From: Nostoc sp. ATCC 43529
Lineage (GTDB): Bacteria; Cyanobacteriota; Cyanobacteriia; Cyanobacteriales; Nostocaceae
Direction: 5' to 3'
NCBI GenBank assembly: GCA_003326205.1
Contig: LWTK01000105.1
Span: forward strand, 253,426 to 317,425
Length of the DNA stretch: 64,000 nucleotides
Shown: piece after piece, positions 9,640 to 18,154 of the stretch
Position numbering within the stretch: the stretch's first letter is position 1
Layout: each line of letters starts with the position of its first letter
Translations under genes and position numbers: made by a program
The notes under the pieces: generated by a model
Databases searched by the model: none
What the model was told of the DNA's origin: nothing
The model's input: only the letters and a program-made list of their open reading frames with translations

Positions 9640-10923
9640 TCACACACTCACAGCGGCACGCTGATAAGCTTCTTCGGCTACTTTGGCTAAACGTTGCATA
9701 CCAGTGACAATTTCTTCATCGCTGCCGGTGAGACTGATACGGAAGCATTGGTGTTTGTGTGCCCACTCTTCGTGTAAACCGGGGAAGAAAGTACTTCCGG
9801 GGACAATAATTACACCTACTTGTTTGAGTTCTTGGTAAAATTCCCAGTCGGTGATGGGTAAATTTTCTAACCACAACCAAGCAAAAATTGCTCCTTCACC
9901 GCGATGGAGGAACCAAGGTAAATTCTTGGGCATTGCTTGTTCTAAGCTGGTTTCCAAGACAGCAAACTTGTTTTGGTAGAAGGGACGAATCACAGTTTGA
10001 GAAATTTCTACTAAGGCACCAGAGTTAATTGCCAAGGCTGCGATCGCTTGACCGTAACGTGAAGAATGCAGACTGGCGTTTGCCTGAAAACACTCTAGCA
10101 CTTCAATCCACTTTTCATCCCCGATGGCAATACCAATTCTTTCTCCTGGTAATCCGGCTTTGGATAAACTCATGCAGTGCAGAATATTATCGCCAAAGAC
10201 TGGGGTCATTTCGGTAAAGTTCAATGACGGGAAGGGAGGCGCATAAGCTGAGTCAATTAACACGGGTAAATTGTAAGGCGAGGCTAGGGCAGCAATCTTT
10301 TTCACTTCGTCGTCAGTGAGGACGTTACCGGTGGGGTTACAGGGGCGAGAGAAGATGACGCAACCAGTGTTTTCGTTAATCGTTACTTGGCTAAAGTCTG
10401 GGCGATATTTAAATCTGTGGGCAGGTGCATCAATATCGAGAGTTGGTTTGTAGGCGACTAAGGCTTTTGGTTCCAAACAAATACCGCCGTAACCAGTGTA
10501 GTCAGGGCTTAGGGGCAAAACAATTTGTTTTAACTGGCCGCTGCTGGTGTAGCCGCCAAACACGTTAGCAGCGTAGAAATAAAGGGTTTGGCTACCGGGG
10601 GTGATAAAAATATTGCGATCGCTTAATTTTAACCCGTAGCGTTTGTTAAAGTCGTTGGCGATCGCTTCAATTAATGGTGCATAGCCCTGGCTTGAACCAT
10701 AACGACAAACTACCTCACCATATTCTGGACTAGCCAAAAGCTGTGCAGTGCAATCCCGCCACAACTGTTCTACCTCCGGTAAAATCAACGGGTTCCCAGC
10801 ACTCAAATTAATAAACTGCTGCCCTGAACCGGCTCGTAATGTTTCGATAATATCCTTCATGATTGCTCTGACGCCAGTCAGGTTGGACATTTGAGCGCCA
10901 ATTTGTGTTAGGGCAGGGTTCAT
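9640..10923 (-). CDS. avtA: Valine-pyruvate-type aminotransferase
   Basis: A fold-type I PLP enzyme of the aspartate aminotransferase superfamily. Seen in the sequence: CNPTGN at residues 195-200, IDSAYAPP at 223-230 (Asp and Tyr that touch the cofactor), and SLSKAGLPGERIG with the PLP lysine at 255. The N-terminus (NPALTQIGAQMSNLTGVRAI) and length 427 aa match the AvtA group, which transfers amino groups between valine or alanine and their keto acids. Substrate preference in cyanobacteria is not certain. Starts with ATG at 10921-10923. It shares strand with rimM, separated by an STRR tract. Confidence 0.88.
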   Translation of the reverse strand: MNPALTQIGAQMSNLTGVRAIMKDIIETLRAGSGQQFINLSAGNPLILPEVEQLWRDCTAQLLASPEYGEVVCRYGSSQGYAPLIEAIANDFNKRYGLKLSDRNIFITPGSQTLYFYAANVFGGYTSSGQLKQIVLPLSPDYTGYGGICLEPKALVAYKPTLDIDAPAHRFKYRPDFSQVTINENTGCVIFSRPCNPTGNVLTDDEVKKIAALASPYNLPVLIDSAYAPPFPSLNFTEMTPVFGDNILHCMSLSKAGLPGERIGIAIGDEKWIEVLECFQANASLHSSRYGQAIAALAINSGALVEISQTVIRPFYQNKFAVLETSLEQAMPKNLPWFLHRGEGAIFAWLWLENLPITDWEFYQELKQVGVIIVPGSTFFPGLHEEWAHKHQCFRISLTGSDEEIVTGMQRLAKVAEEAYQRAAVSV

Positions 10924-11261
10924 AAGCTTTGATAAAATTTATTAATTGAGGGTGGACAAATTACTTGGGGTTTGCTGCTGACATCAAGTTTACATCGTTG
11001 CCAAAACAACTTTTTCCGCCTTTAACCAATCTAGCTAGAGAATGATATTTTTACAAAGTAATATTTCGAGGGAGTGGGGAGTGGGGAGTGGTGACTGGGG
11101 AGATGAGGGAGTGTGGGGGGAAAGATTTCTTCCATATCCTCCCACACTTCCTGCTTGCCCAATGACTAATGACTAATGACCAATGACTAATGACTAATAA
11201 CTAATGACTAATCCTCGATATAAACTCAAATAAGTTGATTGACAAACAGGGAGAACTGACG
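10924..11261. other. Divergent intergenic region with STRR
   Basis: Lies between the divergent avtA and formaldehyde dehydrogenase genes and must hold both promoters; none could be fixed by eye. A G-rich block (11071-11110) is followed by the heptad repeat at 11160-11213. Confidence 0.5.
11160..11213. repeat. Heptanucleotide tandem repeat (AATGACT units)
   Basis: About seven units of AATGACT with single-base variants, 50 bp before the dehydrogenase start. Confidence 0.85.
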
Positions 11262-12371
11262 TTGCAAGTTAAAGCAGCAGTAGCTTACAGCGCAGGTAAG
11301 CCGTTGACTATCGAAACGGTCGAACTATCTGGGCCGCAAGCTGGGGAAGTGTTAGTCGAGATTAAAGCCACTGGGGTTTGTCATACTGACGCCTATACCC
11401 TTTCTGGTATCGATCCCGAAGGTTTATTTCCGGCAATTTTGGGACATGAAGGCGCTGGTGTGGTGGTTGAGGTAGGCGCTGGTGTCACCAGTCTCAAACC
11501 AGGGGATCATGTGATTCCTTTATACATTGCTGAATGTCGTCAGTGCGAATATTGTTTGAGCTTCAAAACTAATCTCTGTCAGGCTATTCGCCAAACCCAA
11601 GCACGGGGCGTTATGCCCGATGGCACTAGCCGTTTTACTATCGATGGGCAGATGATTCATCATTACATGGGTACGTCTACTTTTGCCAACTATACAGTGC
11701 TGCCCGAAATTTCCTTAGCAAAAATTCGAGAAGACGCGCCGTTTGATAAAGTTTGTTACATTGGCTGTGGTGTCACTACTGGTATTGGTGCAGTCATTAA
11801 TACAGCCAAGGTAGAACCTGGGGCAAATGTGGTGGTTTTCGGTTTGGGTGGTATTGGTTTAAATGTCATCCAAGGGGCGCGGATGGTGGGTGCAAATATG
11901 ATTGTGGGGGTAGATATTAATCCCAGCAAACGCGCTTTAGCAGAAAAGTTTGGCATGACGCACTTTGTTAATCCTCAGGAAGTAGAGGGCGATTTAGTTG
12001 CCTATTTAGTTGATTTAACAAAAGGCGGTGCTGATTACAGTTTTGAATGTATCGGTAATGTGAAAGTAATGCGTCAAGCATTAGAATGCTGTCACAAAGG
12101 TTGGGGCGTGAGTGTAATTATTGGTGTTGCTGGTGCTGGAGAGGAAATTAGTACTCGTCCTTTTCAATTAGTAACTGGACGGGTTTGGAAAGGTACGGCA
12201 TTTGGTGGCGCGAGAGGGCGGACAGATGTGCCAAAAATTGTTGATTGGTATATGGAAGGTAAGATAAATATTGATGATTTAATTACCCATGTAATGCCCA
12301 TTGAGCAAATTAATCATGCTTTTGATTTGATGCACAAAGGTGAATCAATTCGGAGTGTGGTGACTTTTTAA
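11262..12371 (+). CDS. frmA: S-(hydroxymethyl)glutathione dehydrogenase / class III ADH
   Basis: Zinc-dependent medium-chain dehydrogenase that oxidises the formaldehyde-glutathione adduct and can reduce S-nitrosoglutathione. Numbered from the chosen start, Cys40 and GHE (His62) plus the Cys of IGCGVTTG form the catalytic zinc site, Cys92, 95, 98 and 106 the structural zinc lobe, and FGLGGIGLN the NAD fold. I chose TTG at 11262 because GGGAG sits 7 bases upstream (11250-11254) and the product is then 369 aa, the family length; an in-frame TTG at 11235 would add nine residues without an RBS. No glutathione hydrolase gene follows, so it is monocistronic here. Confidence 0.93.
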   Translation: MQVKAAVAYSAGKPLTIETVELSGPQAGEVLVEIKATGVCHTDAYTLSGIDPEGLFPAILGHEGAGVVVEVGAGVTSLKPGDHVIPLYIAECRQCEYCLSFKTNLCQAIRQTQARGVMPDGTSRFTIDGQMIHHYMGTSTFANYTVLPEISLAKIREDAPFDKVCYIGCGVTTGIGAVINTAKVEPGANVVVFGLGGIGLNVIQGARMVGANMIVGVDINPSKRALAEKFGMTHFVNPQEVEGDLVAYLVDLTKGGADYSFECIGNVKVMRQALECCHKGWGVSVIIGVAGAGEEISTRPFQLVTGRVWKGTAFGGARGRTDVPKIVDWYMEGKINIDDLITHVMPIEQINHAFDLMHKGESIRSVVTF

Positions 12372-12596
12372 TTCGTAATTCGTAATTGGTAATTAAAAAG
12401 GGTTTTTACCTAGTGCTTATGGAGGTAGGTCTGTTTCAGATAGGGTTTAAAGTTCTATCTGAAACAGAATTATAAGTTATGAATTTTAAGCGATCGCTTT
12501 TATCCAGGTGAGCCTACAACATATATATGATTTACTGGAATAATAGCGAAATGTTTGATGTCAACACAGAAATTCTTGTTAGTAAATTCTGTGATT

Positions 12597-13847
12597 CTAA
12601 GCTTCGTAGATAGTAATTTCTACTCCGGAAACTGTGTAAGTAATCTCTGTAAATTGGCTCACGTCCACTAATGTTTTCATACTGGAACTCAAATATAATT
12701 TGCCAAACTCTCCTTTATCTTGAGCCATTTTAGACGCAACATTAACTGGATTACCAGCAATGTCTTTACCACCGACAGCCAAGTCAAACAGCAAAATAGA
12801 ACCAGCATCAATCCCTGTACGAGAAGCAATATTCTGTACTGCTAGTTCTTGACGGAATGCTTGGGCAAAGTTGAGTGCAGTATCGGCTTGATCAAAAACA
12901 TAAATTCCTATAGAACCAACTACCTTAACTTCTACACCATTATATTTTTCCAAAAGTTGCAAGCCGGTGTCTTTCAGTTCAGCTGCAAGAGCCAAGTTAC
13001 TAAACATGCTGATTTCATGAGATTCAGCTTCTTCAGTTCCTCGTTCAATGAGGACAACTACTTTGTTTTGCAAGTATTTGTCAGCTAACTGCTTGGCAAA
13101 ATCAGTATCAGTCAGACGATTTCCATAGGCTAATAAATCAGCATAAAAGTCTTCAGAATAGGGAATAGGATATTGGGGGTTTAGAGGCGGTATTGTGTCC
13201 AAACTTGGCCCGTCTACAACCCGGAAAAGCTTACCGATTTGCGTTACTGCTTCGCTTTTTTGGGTAATAGTGAAATTATGGTTGTCTGGCAAGAGTTCAT
13301 AAAATGCTTGACTGATAGCTATCTCACCGCCTTCAGTGTCATTTTCGGCAATTTCTTCAATGACATCGGCTTCTAAACCATATAAACCACCATTAATGTA
13401 ATAAAATTCACCATAGTGTGCGCCAAGCCCAATTTTTATTTGACAACGTTGGCTAATTTCACGTTGGATTGTTAATAATGCAGACAGAAGAGTATCAGCC
13501 TTCACTGATTCTGGGTAAAACATTTGAGTATTGTCAGCAGCCCAAATACCGACACCTTGTCCACCAATAGCAGTCCCAACACTATATACAATTTCTTTTG
13601 GTTGATTAATAATGGCTAAAATTTCTAATAAGCCTTTTTGTTTAGTTAGTTTAGTTAGCCCAGCAGAATCAGAAGATATACTGTAACCCTTGACTTTATA
13701 AGGTTCTAGCAATTCTAATGTTGCTTCTGTGGTTTGCTCGCTCAGCAGCCACTTTTTAATCAGTGTCAGTGGTAAGGCACCGATAATGTCTTGAGTGATG
13801 TCAAATAAGGCTGGATTATATCGATCTGTAGTGAATTTGGTAGCCAT
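12597..13847 (-). CDS. Double degenerate class III nucleotide cyclase-like protein
   Basis: 416 aa with two regions that resemble class III adenylate/guanylate cyclase folds. The first (about 50-205) ends with IKIGLGAHYGEFYYINGGLYGLEADVIEEIAE and GGEIAIS, the second (about 265-405) with ASRTGIDAGSILLFD and KDIAGNPVNVASKMAQ. The metal-binding Asp pair expected near the first strand is poorly kept: the first domain has SSDSAGLTKL, and the second has VVLIERGTEE. This suggests a regulatory or inactive protein, or one needing a partner. No membrane or sensor domain is present, so it should be soluble. Fold call is moderate; function unknown. Confidence 0.65.
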   Translation of the reverse strand: MATKFTTDRYNPALFDITQDIIGALPLTLIKKWLLSEQTTEATLELLEPYKVKGYSISSDSAGLTKLTKQKGLLEILAIINQPKEIVYSVGTAIGGQGVGIWAADNTQMFYPESVKADTLLSALLTIQREISQRCQIKIGLGAHYGEFYYINGGLYGLEADVIEEIAENDTEGGEIAISQAFYELLPDNHNFTITQKSEAVTQIGKLFRVVDGPSLDTIPPLNPQYPIPYSEDFYADLLAYGNRLTDTDFAKQLADKYLQNKVVVLIERGTEEAESHEISMFSNLALAAELKDTGLQLLEKYNGVEVKVVGSIGIYVFDQADTALNFAQAFRQELAVQNIASRTGIDAGSILLFDLAVGGKDIAGNPVNVASKMAQDKGEFGKLYLSSSMKTLVDVSQFTEITYTVSGVEITIYEA

Positions 13848-14453
13848 ATGTCTGTTTTAAGTAAGATAAATGTGTCTAGCTCTCGTAGCCTCTATATTTT
13901 GTTGCGATCGCTGTTCAAAATGCAAGGACAGTTAAGACAGTTAAGACAGTTAGCAAAAAAATTATCTCAAATTCATCACATTTTATCGCTAAATGCTTGA
14001 TATCAAATAGCTATTAACCAAATACTCAAATTGAAGAAGGCAGCTATGCTGAGGGCACAGGGCAGAAGGTTTTATTCTTCAAAGGGACTCAGACCCCTTC
14101 TGTTGGCAGGGCTGTTTCATTCGCTGCTGTCCCTTGATTTATCAAGAGGATATCTCACGCACAGAAGCCACTGCGTTGGGTGGGTTCCCCGACTTGTACC
14201 GCTAACGCAACGTGAATTCGATGTACAGGATTTTGACCTCACCCCCAACCCCTCTCCTAAGAGGAGAGGGGAGTAAAAAGCCTAATTTTTCATTACTCCT
14301 CCCTCTCCTAAGAGGAGAGGGAGGTTGGGTGGGTGAGGTCTGTCGAATTCACGTTAACGCAGAACCAGTAGGGTAGCAAGTTGCGTCACCCAGGGAGTAG
14401 AGTTGATTTTACAATTTCATATTCAAATTCAGCAACACCAGCCATTGCATTCG
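13848..14453. other. Repeat-rich intergenic region
   Basis: Contains a triple direct repeat of ACAGTTAAG (13928-13951), a HIP1 site, a dispersed-repeat segment around 14170-14200 and the large fold-back at 14201-14360. No credible gene is seen; the short open frame on the plus strand is made of repeat sequence. Confidence 0.5.
14201..14360. repeat. Fold-back (MITE-like) element
   Basis: The outer arms (14201-14245 and 14331-14360) are imperfect inverted copies built around ACGTGAATTCGA. Inside are two near-identical short palindromes centred on CTCTCCTAAGAGGAGAG (14252-14268 and 14303-14319), themselves arranged as an inverted pair with GACCTCACCC/GGGTGAGGTC. The whole folds on itself. It encodes nothing. 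Confidence 0.7.
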
Positions 14454-15983
14454 CTATTTACGCGTATAACGATGTTTCACTCCAATAGGAAAATATTCAG
14501 CATCACCCATTACTGCTAATGCAACCTGTGGTGTTTGATATTCTACGGGAACATAATTAGCAAACTCGCTATTTAGCCGTAGCAGTTGTGAAAGAATAGA
14601 AGATGCGATCGCTTGCCTTTTCTCTTCACTACCCTCTACACCTGGTGCTAATTCCACAACCACAGATAAAAATCGGTTTTTGTCTGCATCTTCCTTCACC
14701 TGCAACACAAATTTACCCGTCACCCATTCTTGAATCACTGGTTGTTCTAATCCCACCGTCACATTTTCTGGATAGATATTCGCGCCAAAATACGAAACTG
14801 TAAAATTAGAACGACCAAATACATAAACAAAAGGTAACGAATGAATACCTCTAGCTGAATTATGAATTATGAATTCTGAATTCTGATTCTGCAACTCTGC
14901 AACAGGATCGAATCCCCATTCTGCTAAGAATTTCAGCATGGCATCATAACTAATTATGCCGCCAGTATCCAAGATGTCATAACGGACTAAAGGAATTCCG
15001 TTATCTCCAGAAAATAGCAATGCGCCATTTTGAACTTCAAAAAAGCGACTGCAAGGATCGTACTGCACTAACGTCGGTAAACGCGATTCGCCAAATAAAT
15101 TTCTAGCTGCATCGGGATTTTCTGCCAAAAAACGACGAATACAAATACTTAACGGCGTTTCATTGCCCAAAACTCCGGCATCCGCAGTGCCATAAAGCGA
15201 TGCAAAATCATAACAGGGATTTTGCGAACCAACTCTATTACCAACCAAACTCCGCCATTCTTCACTGAATACTTCTCCCGCCATCACAAATTTAATCTGA
15301 TATTTCTGCCATTCCACACCACGAGCAATTCCAGTATCAATGACATCTTTCAAAAATGGCGGGTATCCCAAAAGTACCACTTGCTCGAAAGCCGAACCTA
15401 ATTCTTGCACAACTCGCAATATTTCTTCTTTGTTGTTACCGGGAGTAATTACAGTCAGGGGATAACCTTTACTCGCAAGATAGCGACAGCAATTGGTGGT
15501 GAACATTCCACCTACCCAAGTCCCTAAGGTAAAACAAATCACAGCTAGAGTACGTCTATTATCTGTATAAAAACTATCGTGAAAAATCTGTTCAAAACGT
15601 GTGGCGATTTGGAGTTCATCTGTGAAAAAACGCGGCCAAAATGTCGGTTTACCAGTGGAACCAGAGGAAGCGGCTATCATATCACACCCTTCCAATTGTC
15701 CGTTGCGACACAAGTCAGCTAAAGGATAACGTAGTATATAATTTTCTTTGGCGATCGCTGGCAGCTTTTGAAAGTCCTCTAAAGTTTTAATACTCGCCGG
15801 ATTAATTTCTCTTTCTGCTAAAAAAGTCTTGTAGGCGGGTACATTAGCCGCCACATCATGAAATAAACTCAAAGCTGCCGAACTTTGAGTGTTGAGATGT
15901 CGTTGCAGTTGCGTTTCTAGGGGGGTAGCAAGAAAATTCTCAAATTCTTTAATTACTCGCTGGCTTTGTGATTTGCAATTCAT
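14454..15983 (-). CDS. PaaK-type AMP-dependent CoA ligase family protein
   Basis: An adenylate-forming enzyme of the phenylacetate-CoA ligase branch. The ATP-binding loop ASSGSTGKPTFWP is near residue 105 of the chosen product, the conserved LYGTADAGVLGNE about 165 residues later, and the hinge region RYDILDTGG after that. The C-terminal lid is short. I place the start at ATG 15981-15983 (MNCKSQSQ); an earlier in-frame start would add 26 hydrophobic residues that look like translated leader. The acid substrate is unknown: cyanobacterial members occur outside phenylacetate degradation, and no degradation genes are nearby. Family call is firm, substrate open. Confidence 0.8.
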   Translation of the reverse strand: MNCKSQSQRVIKEFENFLATPLETQLQRHLNTQSSAALSLFHDVAANVPAYKTFLAEREINPASIKTLEDFQKLPAIAKENYILRYPLADLCRNGQLEGCDMIAASSGSTGKPTFWPRFFTDELQIATRFEQIFHDSFYTDNRRTLAVICFTLGTWVGGMFTTNCCRYLASKGYPLTVITPGNNKEEILRVVQELGSAFEQVVLLGYPPFLKDVIDTGIARGVEWQKYQIKFVMAGEVFSEEWRSLVGNRVGSQNPCYDFASLYGTADAGVLGNETPLSICIRRFLAENPDAARNLFGESRLPTLVQYDPCSRFFEVQNGALLFSGDNGIPLVRYDILDTGGIISYDAMLKFLAEWGFDPVAELQNQNSEFIIHNSARGIHSLPFVYVFGRSNFTVSYFGANIYPENVTVGLEQPVIQEWVTGKFVLQVKEDADKNRFLSVVVELAPGVEGSEEKRQAIASSILSQLLRLNSEFANYVPVEYQTPQVALAVMGDAEYFPIGVKHRYTRK

Positions 15984-16383
15984 GATGCTTGTTTTTATCC
16001 TAAAAGTAGAGCTAACACCGTTACTTGCAAGTAAAAAGCTCAAAGGCAAAAATAAAAGCAAATATTAAATTTCTCGTTTTTTTACTTTTAACTTGGTTCT
16101 TTTTACTTTTTAAGTTATGCAACTCCTATTTGATTTTTGAAACAACCGCCTACACCTCAAAAGTGGCGATTTTCTCTTTCCTACTTTTGTACAGACGTGA
16201 TTAATCGCGTTTATACTCACGCTGTAGGAGTTCAAAAATCAAAGCAGATTACCATAGTACATAAGTATACAAAACCATATTCCTTACGATAGCAACACCC
16301 TACCACTAACGTTTGGTAAGATATCCGAAAACAACTCTACGCAAGTTGTAGTCATTAAATAAAACCTTAAATCCTTGGGCATC
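15984..16383. other. Divergent intergenic region, no gene seen
   Basis: Sits between the divergent CoA ligase and kinase genes. It should contain both promoters, but I could not fix a -10/-35 pair with confidence. No tandem repeats or strong hairpins. Confidence 0.4.
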
Positions 16384-18078
16384 ATGCAGGTCTATTGCAG
16401 CAAACAACACACGAATGATAATGGTAACCGCTTTTGTACCCATTGCGGTGAACCCTTACCTATCGGTGTGGGGCAGGTTATAGATAATCGCTATCAAATC
16501 ATCCGCCAACTCGGCCAAGGCGGCTTTGGACGCACTTATTTGGCGGAGGATAAGAAATCTCATCAAACCTGTGTGCTGAAAGAATTTGCACCCCAAGTAC
16601 AAGAAAAACAAGATTTACAAAAAGCTAAAGAGTTATTTGAGAGAGAAGCCAATGTCCTCAAAAAACTCCAGCATTCTCAAATTCCCCGTTTTCACAGTTC
16701 CCTACAAGTAAAAATAGGTAGTAAAGATTTTTTCTTTTTAGTCCAAGATTATGTAGATGGTGACAATTTTGACCAATTATTAGAACAGCGTCGCAGTCAA
16801 GGAAAAGCCTTTAGTGAAGAAGAAGTCATCACCTTATTGCAACAAATTTTACCTGTGTTGCACTACATACACTCACGAGATGTAGTTCACCGCGATATCT
16901 CCCCCGATAATTTAATTTGGCGGCGTTCTGATAATCTACCAGTGTTGATTGATTTTGGTGGCGTCAAACAATTGCCAGCTTCTCAAGGTTTTTGGCGCAC
17001 TCAGTTAGTTGGGAATAACACTTTGCTGGGTAAAAAAGGTTATGCTCCAGAGGAACAACTACGCCAAGGTAAAGTATTTTTAAGTAGTGATTTATACTCT
17101 TTAGCTGTAACTACATTAGTTTTACTGACGGGGCAGGAACCACAAAAATTATACGACAGCTATCAGGGACTTTGGTACTGGGGCAAGCAAATCCAAGTGA
17201 GTCCTAAATTAGAGTCTGTGTTAAAAAAGATGCTGGCTTATAAACCGAGCGATCGCTATCAACGAGCCGACCAAATCCTCAAAGATTTACCATCGCCAAA
17301 TGCAACTAAAGCTCCAGCAAATTATGTTACCAAAATTAAGACGATGGTAGTTGCCCCCGGAAGACAACGCGCCAGTGCTATTATCAGCAGATTCCAAAAC
17401 AGAACCCAAGCCATCGCTAAACCGGCATCTTTACCCGTTTGGATTCGTCCTTTTGTCATGAGTCTAGGCGGTACAGCTTTAGTTGTTTTAACTGGTGCAG
17501 GTGCTTGGGCGGTGGTAAACGCAGTCATTCGTGGCGTATCTTCGATTACCATACCATCTATATCTTTACCGCAAATTCCGCAACTACCTAATCCTAGTAG
17601 CCAACCAGTCAGCGATCGAGGCACAAATCGCAACCTCCAGGAAATTATTAGTCGCCGCCAACAGTTACAAATTCCCGAAGGATTTTTTACACGCTTTGTA
17701 GACGATTCATTTTATACAAAAAATTCCCAATTAAAGGGACGTAGCCTGACATCAAAACCTGAAGATGCTCGTTTACGAGACGAGTGGTACCGTATCGCCG
17801 ACGAACTGTTGACTAAAGTAGAACAAGCTAACCTCAGTACAGCAGCGCGTCGCAAACTAGGAACTTACACAGCACAAGATTACGAAAGATGGAGACGACA
17901 AGCACGAGCCGGACAATTCGGAGACTATACAATTAATCAGTTGAACAAAGAAACAAACGAAAAATTCGATCGCTTGTTTCCCGACCAAGACCGTGCGAAA
18001 CTCAATCAGCAAACTTTCGGTCAAATTTGGTATGCGATCGCAGCCGATCGAATTGATAAAGTAAAATCTGGGAATTAA
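16384..18078 (+). CDS. Zinc-ribbon Ser/Thr protein kinase, membrane-anchored
   Basis: Hanks-type kinase. A zinc ribbon opens the protein (Cys5, His9, Cys18, Cys21), then the kinase domain: LGQGGFGRTYLAED glycine loop, VLKEF lysine, HRDISPDN catalytic loop and DFGG. A single membrane span lies near residues 358-380 (FVMSLGGTALVVLTGAGAWAVV). The outside part (about 410-560) is a conserved domain also found in the next gene: RRQQLQIPEGFF, LGTYTAQDYERW, FGQIWYAIAADRI. Start ATG 16384 is preferred over TTG 16375. It is 564 aa. With the next gene it forms a tandem paralogous pair. The outer domain probably senses a ligand, but the signal is unknown. Confidence 0.93.
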   Translation: MQVYCSKQHTNDNGNRFCTHCGEPLPIGVGQVIDNRYQIIRQLGQGGFGRTYLAEDKKSHQTCVLKEFAPQVQEKQDLQKAKELFEREANVLKKLQHSQIPRFHSSLQVKIGSKDFFFLVQDYVDGDNFDQLLEQRRSQGKAFSEEEVITLLQQILPVLHYIHSRDVVHRDISPDNLIWRRSDNLPVLIDFGGVKQLPASQGFWRTQLVGNNTLLGKKGYAPEEQLRQGKVFLSSDLYSLAVTTLVLLTGQEPQKLYDSYQGLWYWGKQIQVSPKLESVLKKMLAYKPSDRYQRADQILKDLPSPNATKAPANYVTKIKTMVVAPGRQRASAIISRFQNRTQAIAKPASLPVWIRPFVMSLGGTALVVLTGAGAWAVVNAVIRGVSSITIPSISLPQIPQLPNPSSQPVSDRGTNRNLQEIISRRQQLQIPEGFFTRFVDDSFYTKNSQLKGRSLTSKPEDARLRDEWYRIADELLTKVEQANLSTAARRKLGTYTAQDYERWRRQARAGQFGDYTINQLNKETNEKFDRLFPDQDRAKLNQQTFGQIWYAIAADRIDKVKSGN

Positions 18079-18111
18079 AGGGACTGGGGACTGGAGACTG
18101 GAGATGCGGGA

Positions 18112-18154
18112 AATGACTAATAACTAATGACTAATGACTAATGACTAATGACTA
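18112..18154. repeat. Heptanucleotide repeat forming a kinase start
   Basis: Units of AATGACT run directly into the start codon of the second kinase gene; the ATG at 18148 is the ATG of the last unit. Confidence 0.85.

Noticed and set aside
14031..14276. 81-residue plus-strand frame
   Set aside because: Mostly dispersed repeat sequence; ends inside the fold-back element.
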